Part shown: in pieces, positions 22,229-33,900 of the stretch
Layout of the letters: each line of letters starts with the position of its first letter
Position numbering within the stretch: position 1 is the stretch's first letter
Origin: Yamagishiella unicocca
Taxonomy: Eukaryota > Chlorophyta > Chlorophyceae > Chlamydomonadales > Volvocaceae
Reading direction: 5' to 3'
DNA length: 64,000 nucleotides
Assembly: GCA_003116995.1 (NCBI GenBank)
Contig: BDSL01000005.1
Location: 1,426,001-1,490,000 of the forward strand
Position numbers and translations under genes: made by a program
Notes under the pieces: generated by a model
What the model was told of the DNA's origin: nothing
The model's input: the letters and a program-made list of their open reading frames with translations, nothing else
Databases searched by the model: none

Positions 22229-25200
22229 CTAGCTCCACATCAGTGTCACTGACCTCAGGTACTTCTGGTCCGCAGTTCCAGCAAATGAAATCAGCCGGTA
22301 GCGACCCACATGCGCCTTATCAGCGGGACAAGGTGTTGCCACGGCCCTCCTGACGCCCTCCCGGAGGGTGCCGATGACAAATCTGCGCCCCACGCTTGTG
22401 CCCAAATCAATACCATGCACCGCTCGCTCGTCATAGTACACAACGGCGCTGTTGATGAACTCGCCCTGCTCCACTGTATGTTCCTTCAACTCGCCAAAGT
22501 TGCCGCCGTGTGATTTAGCGGGCGAGGTGCCGTACACGACCTGCAGGCTGTTGACGAACTCGCCGGCCCTGTGGACGATCCGGGTGATGGGGTTCTTCCC
22601 CCACGACGCAAATGACAAGTCGTCGAAGAAGTCTCCTTCCTTCCCGGCCCCGTAGCCCCCCATGACGAGGTTGCAGGAGCGCCCAGGCGGCGGCGCTGAC
22701 TTCTGTTGCCGGTCAAAGAAGAGCTGCGTGAAGTTGTCCGTCCTGATGTCGATCTTCCGGACACGGTCCAGGTCCGCCCCATCCAGTCCCTTGCCTGAAA
22801 CCACAAAGGCACACGGGAGGAATGGCATAAGGGCCACGTTGGCTTTCTGTATTTGTGGGGTGTCAAGGTCTCACCCACCGCACCTGCTTACCTCCGACCC
22901 ATGTACCCATACCAGAACCCACTGTCAGGCGACGTGCCCGATGGTTCTGCCTTTTGGTCTGGAACCCCCTGTGACAGTCCTTTTGGCCTGGAACCCACTG
23001 TGACAGTTACTACTACCAGAACCCATGGGATCCCACTTACGCAGGGGCACGCACTCCATGTACATGTCTTCAGCCGTCTCCCGCCACAAGATATGCATGC
23101 TCTCCAGAGCGCCGCTGCGCTTCGCCACAGACCACGGCACCTTGGAGGGTATCCCCCCGGGCAAGGGGCCATGAATATCCTGCGATGGGGTTCGGGAGCC
23201 CGCATTGGGTGATGGGCCAGGGGCGGGTGCATTCCGTGACCGCTGCCAAGGGCTCCAGGGACCTCCCCCAACAAGGCCTTATGTTCGAGGGCACCGGTAC
23301 GGCACCTACTTCGGTCCAGGGAGCGTAAGAGACGCGTACAGACGGGTCGACGACCACGCGGCCTGACCCCAATCGGCGGTAGTCTTCGCAGAAGATTGAG
23401 CATTCGCTGGCATCGCATTCGCCGTCACCTCGCATGCCAGCTCGGAATCGCAGACCTGTGAACCAACGGACGGAAAGCAAGGGTTGGAAGCTAAAGCGCG
23501 AACTGTTGAGGTAAGATTGCGGTAAGTAACAGGTGAATGATAGAAACAGCGCCTAAAGCTCGCGCCGAGTCGAACCCACCAGCTGAGAGGTGGGTGGCGT
23601 TCAGGAGCACGGCGCCGTTCCAGCAGCACTTCACGGGGAAAGGCAGGCCTCGATGCAGCAAGTCCACGGTACGAAAGTCTCGAGCCATTGGGTCGTGTTT
23701 GATGAACTGCGGACGACAAGCCAGTCAGCGACTTGCAACTCATTGCGTACGTCCCGACTGGGGCAATGCGCGCCGCCTCGTTTTGCCCTCCCCCCCTTTT
23801 CCATACGCCCCTGCTGGGCTTGAAGCAGCTGAGCTGGTTGCGTAGCTGATGGCACTACTCACCGCACGGCCGCCCAGGTCTCGAGAGACCCACGTGTCTG
23901 CGGGGGAAGCAATAATGACGTCATCCACACACCGCAAAAAAGGCATTATTCACTCTGCGCAATAACTTTGCGGGGCCCGGGACGCGACAGCGGCAACCCC
24001 GCAAACGATGCCCCCCCTCCTACGCCCAACGCACCGTAGAATTCGTATCTTGGTTTTACGACCGCCAGCAGGATCTTCTCATTCGTGTCCGCCTGCCTTT
24101 TCGCCTCGTCTGCGTGCACCTTCGCCATCAACGCCTGCGCTGCTTGCCACGCCGCCTGCATATCGCTGCCGGGGTTCGCAGCAGCAGCCGAGTTGCCGGC
24201 ACCCGCCGCCGCGGCAGCCGCCCCGGCGTCCTGCGCCAGGCGCCGACCCGCGCCTGCTGCCCCGCTCCTGACGCGGGTATCCTTTATCTTCGGCACGTGC
24301 CCGCCAATCCAGACCTGAACAGGCAACACACCATCGCGTGACCGTTTCAGTGACTTACTCGTTGGTGTGCTACACCAGCGTGTCCGCCTGCCAGCCGGGG
24401 CGAACACGTGCCTAGGAAACGCACCCCCGACCCACCTCCAGGTCCACCCCACACGCGATGTCCGCCTCCAGGTAGCTCAGCCGCATGAGGTCCGTCGCGC
24501 AGAAGAACACGTCGTTCACGAACATGACGTACGGAAACGTCCCGGGGTTCTTGTACAGCGGCGCCAAGGCGACATTCCGCAGGTTCGCCAGGTGCTGCAC
24601 GAGGGGGCCAGCGTACGGCAGCGTACGGCAAGGGGGTATGACGATTCGGGTTTGTATTATATACGGGCCGGTGCAGCCAGCGCGGTGTGTAGGAAAAATC
24701 AACCGCACGACCGCGTAGAAGCAGCCCGCGTCACTCTAGCAGTTTGACCTCCCTCATCTACGTAGCTCCGCACGCCGCAAGCTCAATGTTACTTTCGCGC
24801 TCCCGCACCCCGCCGTGTCGTCTCTCACTTTTCAGGGACAGCCGGAACTCGCTCCCACGAGCCGCACTCCCGAGGCCGTCACCCCACCCTTTCTGCTCTA
24901 AGTGTCCGAAGGCAATGCGCCAGCTATTACATCCATGTCGTGTAACCGGCCTTCATGCCACCCCTTTTGCTCTCCGTTTGCCGTGTCGTGTCTCGCCACT
25001 CTTACAAACTCTAGCCCTCTGCCACCCGCGGCCTGACGAGTAAAGTGTACCCTGATCTTGGCATCAGGCAGGCAGCACCGCCTTACCATCCTAATCGCAT
25101 CTCCCGGCATACATTTTCGTGTTAGCGAGCGCACAGGCTATCCACTTTGTCAAGTTAGTGACACACGGTTTCTCTGGGGGACGCGTAAAGCGCCCGACGG

Positions 25201-26644
25201 TCGCGAAACGTGTTATATAGGGCTCGCCAGCGTCCGCGCTATCATAGGGCGCCGCAGGTCCGGGCACGACACCGCACCAGACGATAGTCCCATCATTGTG
25301 ACGTGCTTAAGACATGAGGAACTTGTGTGCCGCGATATGCGGCTGTGGCGCCCCGTAAGGCTGCGTGGTTCCGGGCTTCCAAACAACAGACGGAAGATTC
25401 CACCGTTTCACCCATGCCCTTCCGAGAGACGTGCTAACCACCCCAACACCCTCCACGTACACTCTCCAGTAATCCTTCCCACCTGACACGCGGCCCCGCC
25501 GAGCGTGATGGCACTATTCCTGCCGCAGCCGGCAATTCACGCACCGCAACCAGCACGAGCCCACCTGGATGCGGTGTTGCTTCTTCAGCTTGCCGGTGGT
25601 TGGGTCCAGCATATCCCGCTGCCGCGTCAGCGTGCCGTTTACGACAACTGTGTTTGGAATGCCGGCTGCGGTCCACAGGGCCTCTGCGACTTCGAGCCAT
25701 AATGGCGTACGGTCGTTGCTGCCGCTCTCGTATACCGAGATAGCCGTGCGCGTCTCCGCCTGCTTCGAAATGTCGATCTGGCCGGCTTTATTGCCCTGGA
25801 TGGAGTATATGGCCTGTAGCGTCGGGTCCTCCTGGAGCAACAGAGCCAACCGCAACAGCTCCAGGATCCAGTACTGCGCAGGCAGGAAGCCGGGAGCGAT
25901 GTGCTGGAACGCCACCTTCCCCAACACTGTGCATGACGGGCGGCAGCTGCCACGGAACAAAATGCTGGATAGGGAACTGCTCCACGACTACCTAAGTCGC
26001 CCGATTGTCCATGCCCGAATCGCCCAGCGCAGGTTTGCTAACACAAGGCCACACGCTTGGCTTGTTCCGACTTTGCTTGGGGTGCCAACCCTGGCCCTCC
26101 TTCTCAAGGTAAGACCGTTGAACTATTGAACTATTGCAAACACGGCGATGTGGTCAACTGCACCTACGGGCATGATCTCCTCGCAGTCCATCAAGTTGGC
26201 GGCGATGAGGATACGGGGCAGGCCAGGTGGTCCACGGCCACCGTAACGCTCTCGACATTCCGCTGCGGTGCCCAGCCCCCGAATCCTTGCTAGCAATTCC
26301 ACGGCGGCGGCTAGGTGCATGTGTGCTTCGCCTGGAAGCGCTTTCAGCACGCGGAAGGCCTGGCTGAACTCGATGGGTGGGAGCGTGCCCACCGCGGCTG
26401 CAACAGCCATAGCGACAGCGCGCGCTGTGCTTGGCTGCTGTGCGGCTTTATCGCGAAGATCCCGTGCGCGACTAAGCACATCCTGAATCTGGTCCGTGGT
26501 TACTGGGGGCACTTGAGGAATGAAGAAAGTCGGGCCTTCATCCGGCTGCACGCCTTGCAGTAAACGTTGGTGACTGCTTGTTATGCACAAGAGCACTACA
26601 ATTAGGAACAGAGCGCCAGCCATTTCCCGTCGATTCGGCGCCAA
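22229..26644 (-). CDS. Cap59/CMT1-like (GT69) glycosyltransferase fused to a C-terminal jacalin-like lectin domain
   Basis: GT69 enzymes such as fungal CMT1/Cap59 are Golgi alpha-1,3-mannosyltransferases. Exons (5' to 3'): 26644-26168, 25903-25565, 24594-24436, 24314-24035, 23897-23863, 23706-23580, 23455-23310, 23140-23041, 22794-22229; phases close throughout, 742 residues. A signal anchor (MAGALFLIVVLLCITS) follows a short basic N-terminus, fitting a type II Golgi protein; an ATG at 26623 is an alternative start. GT69 motifs in order: RILIAANLMDCEEIMP, ISVYESGSNDRTPLWLE, HLANLRNVALAPLY, YVMFVNDVFFCATDLMRL, ADIACGVDLE, FYDTWVSRDLGGR, FPVKCCWNGAVLLNA and RVVVDPSVRVSY. A roughly 90-residue Ala-rich insertion lies between the ADIACGVD and FYDTWV parts. 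The last exon (residues about 555-742) has jacalin-like beta-prism features: FDDLSFASWGKNPITRIV, FVNSLQVVYG, HGGNFGELKEHTVEQGEFIN. A sugar-binding module on a glycosyltransferase suggests substrate docking; that is inference. Confidence 0.87.
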
Positions 26645-28118
26645 TCATTCAGTCCATGTGCCGTAAGCACGCGAGGAACAGCACTATTTACAATGCTTCA
26701 AGCTAAGGTTAAGCCGTGGTTGATCTTGCCAAAGGTAATGATCGAATGTGTTTCATTCGCCAGTTCGCGAGTTCGTGAACTATTGTACTACGGTGGACGA
26801 GGTTGGATCTGGCTGTTGGCAGCTTGACTCTTGGTCACTTTTTCCGACAATTTTGAGATGAAACTCTTGCAACCGTTTGAGATGAGCGTGTTCGCACCTT
26901 ACCTACCCTGGTCAGTGTGTTCCCCTGGTGGCCAAGCCAACCACCACCTTCCTCTTTCATCCGTTATTCCCAGCGGATTGCCGTCCTCAAGGTTGCCAAC
27001 GTACTGGATTGCAGTAACCCATCCGCCTTTCAGCAGCCAGCTATCGTGCCGACACCGGTACGGCCAGGTATCACTGGGTATCAGTAGGTTTGAGGTTCTG
27101 GCGTTAGTGAAGTGCGCACCGATAAGCTATTCAGGTAACGCGAATTAACATGGGCAACATCACGGTGGTTGTCGGGCAACACGAGGGCAGGTAGGCCCTG
27201 ATCAACACCGTGAGGTAGATAGATCCAGAGGGATCCAGCCTCCACGTCTGACATGCCGCATGCACCACATGCGTCATTTCGCAATCAGTTCCATGTTCCT
27301 CGTCGGCAACCCCATCGTCCTCACTCCTAATCACCTTGCGCGAGCTCTGGAATGGACATGATGCAAAGTATACGCTAAGAGTCTCTGAATCGAGCCGATA
27401 TTTTACAGTAGCCAGTCGATTTCCTCGTCGGCCATAATAACATGCACCATTTTCCCTTCCTAAGCTAGATATTTCGCCAGCTTATCTGTACAGGGTTGCA
27501 ACAAAAAAAGCGGCGTTGGCTTCAATTGGCCTGAATCAACATCTGTGCCCACAGTACACGTCTCCACCATGGTCGTGGCGCATGGCTGGACAGCATTCAT
27601 ACCGCATGCACACTACGCGCGCCGAAGAAGGTTCGACATCTGCCGCCTTGCCGTATCTGTACCAAAACAACAGCTGTACCAGGCCGCGACGGTGCACACA
27701 AACAGTGCAAACGCCTTTAAATTGGGAAAGGATACCGCTAATCGAGTCGGCTCCTTCGTTACGACCGACCCTCGTCATCGCCGCGTCGTTTGGCAGCTAC
27801 CTCCTCCATCGCCACGCCCGACAAAACGTCGTCGTGAATGGACGCCCCTCGTCGCCGGCCGACGTCGGGCATTCCACATGTTTGGACACACCCGATACTG
27901 ATGTTCCGTAACATCAAGCAGAGCTGCACCCCAACTAATAATGCACGTGCGCAGTCACAAGACCCTGTTACGCAAAGTCTCGCAGTACGTTCCTGTGAAA
28001 CCGTCCTCCACAATCGTTTGCAAGCGAAGCACCCTCACTCATATCAGACGTGCGCCAACCCATCGGCACTGGAAAGCTGCCGAAGTTCAACGCCTGAACG
28101 CTTTCGCCAGTAACGACT
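26645..28118. other. 3' UTR of the UBM/RGG gene and GT69-jacalin promoter region
   Basis: No coding family recognised. A minus-strand TGTAA (forward ttaca) at 27403-27407 lies about 710 bases after the stop at 28119 and could end that transcript. The rest up to 26645 should contain the promoter and 5' UTR of the glycosyltransferase gene. Confidence 0.5.
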
Positions 28119-30428
28119 TTACCGCCGGCCCCGGCGCCCGCGCCCGCCGCGTGCGCCCGCGTTGCCATTGGTCTGCGGTTGCGCCACGATTGGCGCCCGC
28201 TGCCGTTGTTTGGCCCCACCTCCCTGCTGGTTCCGGCCACCTCCCCGCTGGTTGCCACCGCGCGCTTGTTGTTGCGGTTGTTGTTGCTGTTGCCTCTGCC
28301 CACCCGCAGCTTGCTGCCTTCCCCGTTGGTTGTTCGCATTGCGACCAGCTGGGGCGGCGTTCCCGGCGAAGACGGGCGCCCGCTTCATGGGCGGCTGCTG
28401 CACCTGGCGGTTCTTGCGCACGCCTCCTTGCTGAACGCGACCCAGCATCTGGCGCTGTTGCTCCTGGCGAGGTGCCAGCAGCATGCGTGGTGTCGCCTGG
28501 CGCGCCGCCTGCTGTTGCTGCTGCTGTCCGCGACGCTGCCCGCCCTGCTGCTGCTGCACCACCGCCACCTGTTGTTGCTGCTGCTGCCCGCGTCGGCCGG
28601 CCACCTGCCGACGTTGCGGCGCGGCTGCTTGTTGCTCCTGTCGCTGTTGCCGCACGCGGCGCGCCAGCGAAACAGGTGCTGCCTGCTGTCGCTGTTGCTG
28701 CTGCGGCACTTGCTGTGGTTGCCGCCCGGTCGCTTGCTGCTGGCCGTATACGATCTACGGGCAAGAATTCGCGCAGTCCTTTTACAACACGAGGATAAGA
28801 CGCGCCGCTAACACACATACACCGGCCCAGCTGACACCGGCATAACACACAAGGCTAGCGCGCCCGACCTCTTCGCATTTCTGAACAGCACATGATGGAA
28901 GGTGCCCCCACCAAGATGCGTTCCCAGGTATGCAGCTTCGCACCGGCGACCCCCACCCCTCGACATACCTGCTGTCGCGGCTGCTGCTGCCGTTGCTGAC
29001 GCTGCGCCGGCGGTTGCTGCCTGCCGCGCGGAACGGGCAACGCCGCCTGTGGCCGCTGGGCAACCGCACGCTGACGGGGCGCCGCCGCCGCCACCTGCTT
29101 CGGCGCCATCACCGCCTTGTTCACAATGCGTCTGGCCATGTTCCGGCGGACGTTGGCGACACCGATTGGCGCCCGGGCAGCGGCCACCGCTCCAGCGCTG
29201 TGGATACAACGAAAGGATGCAGGTTTCAGCGATTGCAACACCAAAGGCGATGTCGGTGTTCTCGTTGTGACGACGTTGTGCCTAGTGTGTTCCACGATGT
29301 GCAACAAGCTCAATCGGCTCTTAGCAATGTCCCCACAGATCTACTTTCTGTTGGTACGCCAAGGCCGTGCCAAACCATACGACATTCCTTCCCCCACACG
29401 AATCACCCTATGCATAGCAGGCATTCCACGGATGAATCCGTGATAGTTTTGCGGCTTGACAGTGCATTGTCGTACCCGCGGCGCTTAAGGTCGGCTGCCT
29501 TCAGTTGCAGGACCCTAGGGGCGCGGCCCTGAACGATCGGGGCCGCTGCAGCGGATGTCTGCCCCTGGCGTCGTGCACGGATAACCTGTGGATATGGGTC
29601 GATATCCGCAAACCTCAGTGGCAACAGCGGAGAGATAAGGATTGTCGTCACCCCAGTAACACTGGAGACTCCACAATGCAGAACTGATCCCTACAGAGCC
29701 TTGCTTACCTGGCGTTTACCAGCGATGCCGTTCCGGACACCTGGAGTAGCCGTACTCACAGGTGCGCGGGCCTGGCAATACATGAGGGAGACAAACGGCC
29801 ATACGTCAGACTGCGAAAAAATGGTTGGCTGGATAGCCAAAAGGAAGCTTCAACATTAAAATATATGGTGTTTTCCTACAACAGAGTGATATGCAGCCAT
29901 CTGCAGGAGGCCTGCATACCCTACCATCGACGGCCGCGCGAAAACTGCAGGATAGATGCCCTGTTAATGACCTGGCTATGTGATGGATGACTGCGCCGCG
30001 TATTCATGTCCATGTGGGTCGGAGGATAGCGTGATGAGCACGTTCATAACGGTGCAGTGTATTGACGCACACACGTGGATGCATTTTGCAACCGGGTAAG
30101 GGTTACGTCCGTTCGACGCGTACTGCCCCAGTAGAGCCGGCTGTCCCGTTTCGGCCCTGCTGACACAAGCCAACAAGACAGGAGGTTCTTCGTATATTTC
30201 CCCAACGCATCTGTGTGCGAAAGGAGACGGTGGGAAGACGTTACTTCCGATCTTGAAACTCACCCCGGCGGCCTTGCCGATTAGCTTTGGAGCTTGCCCC
30301 GTGCCTCGTGGGGCCGCTGATGACTTTATAGGAGCCGCCCTGGCCGTCGGCCTCTTGACCTGGGTCGCTTGTTTAATGAGGTCATCTAGACTGAGGTCGA
30401 GCTTCTTGTCAAGCATCTGCGATGACAT
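28119..30428 (-). CDS. RGG/Gln-rich protein with UAP56-binding motif, candidate mRNA-export adaptor
   Basis: Exons 30428-30264, 29585-29476, 29197-28969 and 28754-28119 join in phase to 379 residues. Residues 8-20 read KKLDLSLDDLIKQ, a close match to the UAP56-binding motif (LDMSLDDIIK) of the mRNA-export adaptors ALY/REF and UIF. The remainder is strongly basic and of low complexity: Arg/Gln/Ala blocks, a Gln-rich middle with many QQQ and RRGQQ runs, and a C-terminus of RGG type (GARGGRGRRGRR). There is no RRM, so it is not a full ALY protein; UIF or CHTOP-like adaptors also lack one. Proposed role: recruits the helicase UAP56/SUB2 and binds RNA through its Arg-rich regions in the nucleus. 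The role rests on the motif and composition only. It shares a promoter region with DCP2. Confidence 0.68.
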
Positions 30429-30932
30429 GGCGCCTTGCGCCGAGCTGGTGATGAAAGATACTTATGAAGGTCTGGCTCTCTGCTGGCAGTGTCGCCCACA
30501 GATTCCGACAAGACCCTGACTGTTGGGGCCCCCGCTCTGGAAGGAAGCTTTGACACACAGGTCCAATGGAGTACAAACTCAGCTTCCACGTAGACTCTAT
30601 TGAGCTGGTACTGGTATCTGAAGCAACAGTCAGAAGCCGCGTGGACCGGAACAGGTAACGTCTTTCACAATAGTAATCTTAACCGTGCGGCGTACGCGAA
30701 GTCGGAAGGCAACAACCTTCCTGCCGAATCTGGACTGGAGGAAATGAAACGCCCCCTGCACGATGAATCCGTGCCGTACGAGTATCGCCAGCATGAAGGC
30801 TGAATGTGCCGCAAGAAGAAAGTGCTCCACAACGATACGTATATAGCTGGTTGGCTAGGTGAGAAGGGTGCTGGTCCCCTCGACACAGGGCGGTAGAAGT
30901 CACACAGCGTTTGCGGTTTTGGCGAGACCAAA
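30429..30932. promoter_or_regulatory. Bidirectional promoter region, export-adaptor-like gene/DCP2
   Basis: The 504 bases between the two divergent start codons must hold both promoters and 5' UTRs. No TATA box or factor site stands out, and no other exon is visible. Confidence 0.55.
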
Positions 30933-33900
30933 ATGGCAAGCCTTTCAGAATGCGGAAGCAACAGCACGGCTCTCCCCGAAGAGCCACCACGAAAGCTACT
31001 CGAGGAGCTTTGCGCCAAGTTCATTCTTACGGCGCCAAAAGATGCCCTGTGGGTACCGCTATCTTTCGGCGCCCCGAGTCAGCATTTTCTGCAAGAAAGC
31101 CTTCATAATGTCTTGTCCTGCTTCATGTAGGAGCAAAGATAAACTCTTCTTCCTGGTAGAGCAGGCCTGGTGGTATTATGAGGTGAGCCCTTGCGGATAT
31201 TCCCCTTCCGCGTCTTGTGAGGCGCTACATGATTCAAATGTGTCTTCTTGTAGTGTTGCCCTGTATGGAGTGAGGTTTGCTTCGCGGAAAGGCTACTGCC
31301 ATATGCCATGTCCGCTGCCAGCACTCTTTGCGTTTCCGCCTCTTGTATACCTGTGCTGAAGCCGCCGGAGCCATTGTCGGTGATTATCAGGGTCGGGTAC
31401 TTTTCCGTTGCCCGACCTATCGCGCGTTATCGTTTTGCACCTAGTGCTCCTCTCCTACGGCAACGACTGCAGCGTTCCAGAGAATGAAACACGTATTTCG
31501 TTGTTGGTCACGTCCTACCTGCCTCTGAACAGGACAAGGTTCGGCCCACCTCTTCCACGAACCTCAAGCATTATTCCTCTTACACCACCTTCGCGGAGCC
31601 GCTATTCCGCAAGTGCGAGGCGCTCAGCCCGTTGCGGGTGGGTCGAAAAGCTGTTCTGGGTCGGTGCTCTCGTCCCGGGAAGGGGGATGTTGGTGGAGCA
31701 GCAGCAGCGCGTCGGTGGCGGGGTTCATGCTGCTGCTTTGGCAGACCGGTCCGGGAAGCACAAGCACGCCATGCCGCTGTACGGTTTCCTGAGTTTGTTA
31801 CACACACACACACGCCTTCGCGGTGGCCATGTGATCCCACGCCTCGCCGCCCCCCTCTTCCACCCTCCCAGCCCAACCTGCAAGCCTACCTCGAGGACTA
31901 TAGGCGCTACAAGCAGAGCATTCCGGTGTACGGCGCCATACTGCTGGACACGGCCATGGAGCAAGTGCGTGCATGCAGGGGCTCGTGAGCAAGTTGGGGT
32001 GATGAGGGGGTGGGAGGAATTTTGGGGTTATGCGGATGGAAACGGCCGGCAGGGCTACGTCGGTGTTGGGTTTGAGGAAACATGGGTCGCGTGGGTGGCG
32101 GCACCTGCCATGTACCGTGTCCGTCGGCTGACTGCAGCAACGGCAGGGTTCAGCCCACAATATCGTCCACCACGGAGACGCCCGGCCCCCCCGTGGCGTA
32201 CTGGTGATCTCGATGGTACCACTGCTGATCGAGGTTAAAGCATCTGGGACCCAGGTGGACTGCCGCCGTTGAGCGGACGTCCTGTTGCAAATGAATGAAA
32301 GCTGCACTGGCTACCCAGACGCACCTCTCGCTCTTGCCCCACACGATGAACGCTCGCAGCCAGAGCATCATACCTCTCGCGGTCCTCGCCTCTTGTCCTG
32401 TTTGCGCCCTGGCAACCGCCAGCAGCACCATGCTTAGCGCCCGCGCCTCTGCCGCTGTTGCCCTCCCAGGTGCTGCTGGTACGCGGCAACAAAAGCAGCA
32501 TGGGCTGGGGCTTCCCGCGGGGCAAGGTGAACGAGGGCGAGTCGGAGCCCGACTGCGCAATTCGTGAGGTGGGTTCCGGTGCGATGGAGCGGCGGCAATG
32601 ATTTGCGACAGCATGAGCGCAGGCTGCGCGTGGACCGGGTGCATGGGCCGCCTAAGTCAACGCATGTGCTTGGTGCGGTGGACGGAGCCGAAGACGCGCG
32701 GTCGGGTGCAGCACCCCAAGCGTGTGGGCGTTGGCTCTTGTATGGACGTCACGTCGTGTACGGGGCGAGCTGCCCTCACAAGTCGTAACGACTTCGCCCG
32801 ACCCATTTGGCACCGCCCGCTTGGCGCCACCTACTTGGCGCCACCTACTTGGCGCCACCTACTTGGCGCCACCTACTTGGCGCCACCTACTTGGCACCAC
32901 CTACTTGGCACCACCTACTTGGCACCACCTACTTGGCACCACCTACTTGGCACCACCTACTTGGCACCACCTACTTGGCACCACCTACTTGGCACCACCT
33001 ACTTGGCACCACCTACTTGGCACCACCTACTTGGCACCACCTACTTGGCACCACCTACTTGGCACCACCTACTTGGCACCACCTACTTGGCACCACCTAC
33101 TTGGCACCACCTACTTGGCACCATCCCATATCGCGCGGCCCATGCCGCAGGTACTGGAGGAGACCGGGTACGACATCCGCGCGCAGCTGCGCCAGCAGGA
33201 TTACTTGGAGATCACGGCTGACGGCAAGCGCCACAAGCTGTACATCGTGACGGGGCTGGATCCCACCACGCAGGAGTTCGAGCCGCACTCGAAATGGGTA
33301 CGCAGGGGTCCGGGGGTCTGGGGCGGGGCCCGCGAGAGCACCGCGCAAGGGTGGGTGCACAACACGAGAGGGGTTTGTCCCTAACCGCATTCTGCACTCA
33401 GCTCGGCTGTTAGTTCCTGGCACCACCCACGAGATCCTCGACGCGACAGCACAGCCGGCTGGCGGTTGTTGACGTCCATGTGCCGCCAATCTGGCGCAGG
33501 AAATCGGCGCCTACGCCTGGCACCGTGTTGACGCTCTGCCCGCCACGTCGGATGAGGCCAGCCAGGTGGGCGGAGGGAGGGAGGGAGGGTACGGAGCGTC
33601 GGTGCCCGGGGTCTGGCGCAGCCTTCGGCCATCACCTTCCGTCCACATGTCTGCTTAGTAGGCAGGAAACAGCCTTACAAAAGAGAACGTCGCTTTTGTG
33701 TATACACAACTCGCTGTGCACCATACACGCCCTGCGTTGCGCTTTCTTGCAACGCGGCTCCCTGCGTCCCCCGTCCCGCCCCTGCCCGCCCGACAGGTGT
33801 ACATGTCGGCAGACGGTGTGCGGCACCGGTTCTTCATGATCCATCCCTTCGTGGGCCGCCTACGGAAGTGAGTGGCTGGCTGAGGAGGGGCCGGGAGGCG

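Noticed and set aside
32816..33123. Regular repeats considered as a CRISPR array
   Set aside because: The units are contiguous with no spacers and lie in a nuclear eukaryotic intron; the same applies to 40235-40687.
32598..33384. Three overlapping + strand frames of [17 protein letters not shown] repeats
   Set aside because: Produced by the 15-bp intron minisatellite, whose length divisible by three leaves every frame open. DCP2 exons flank it in phase.
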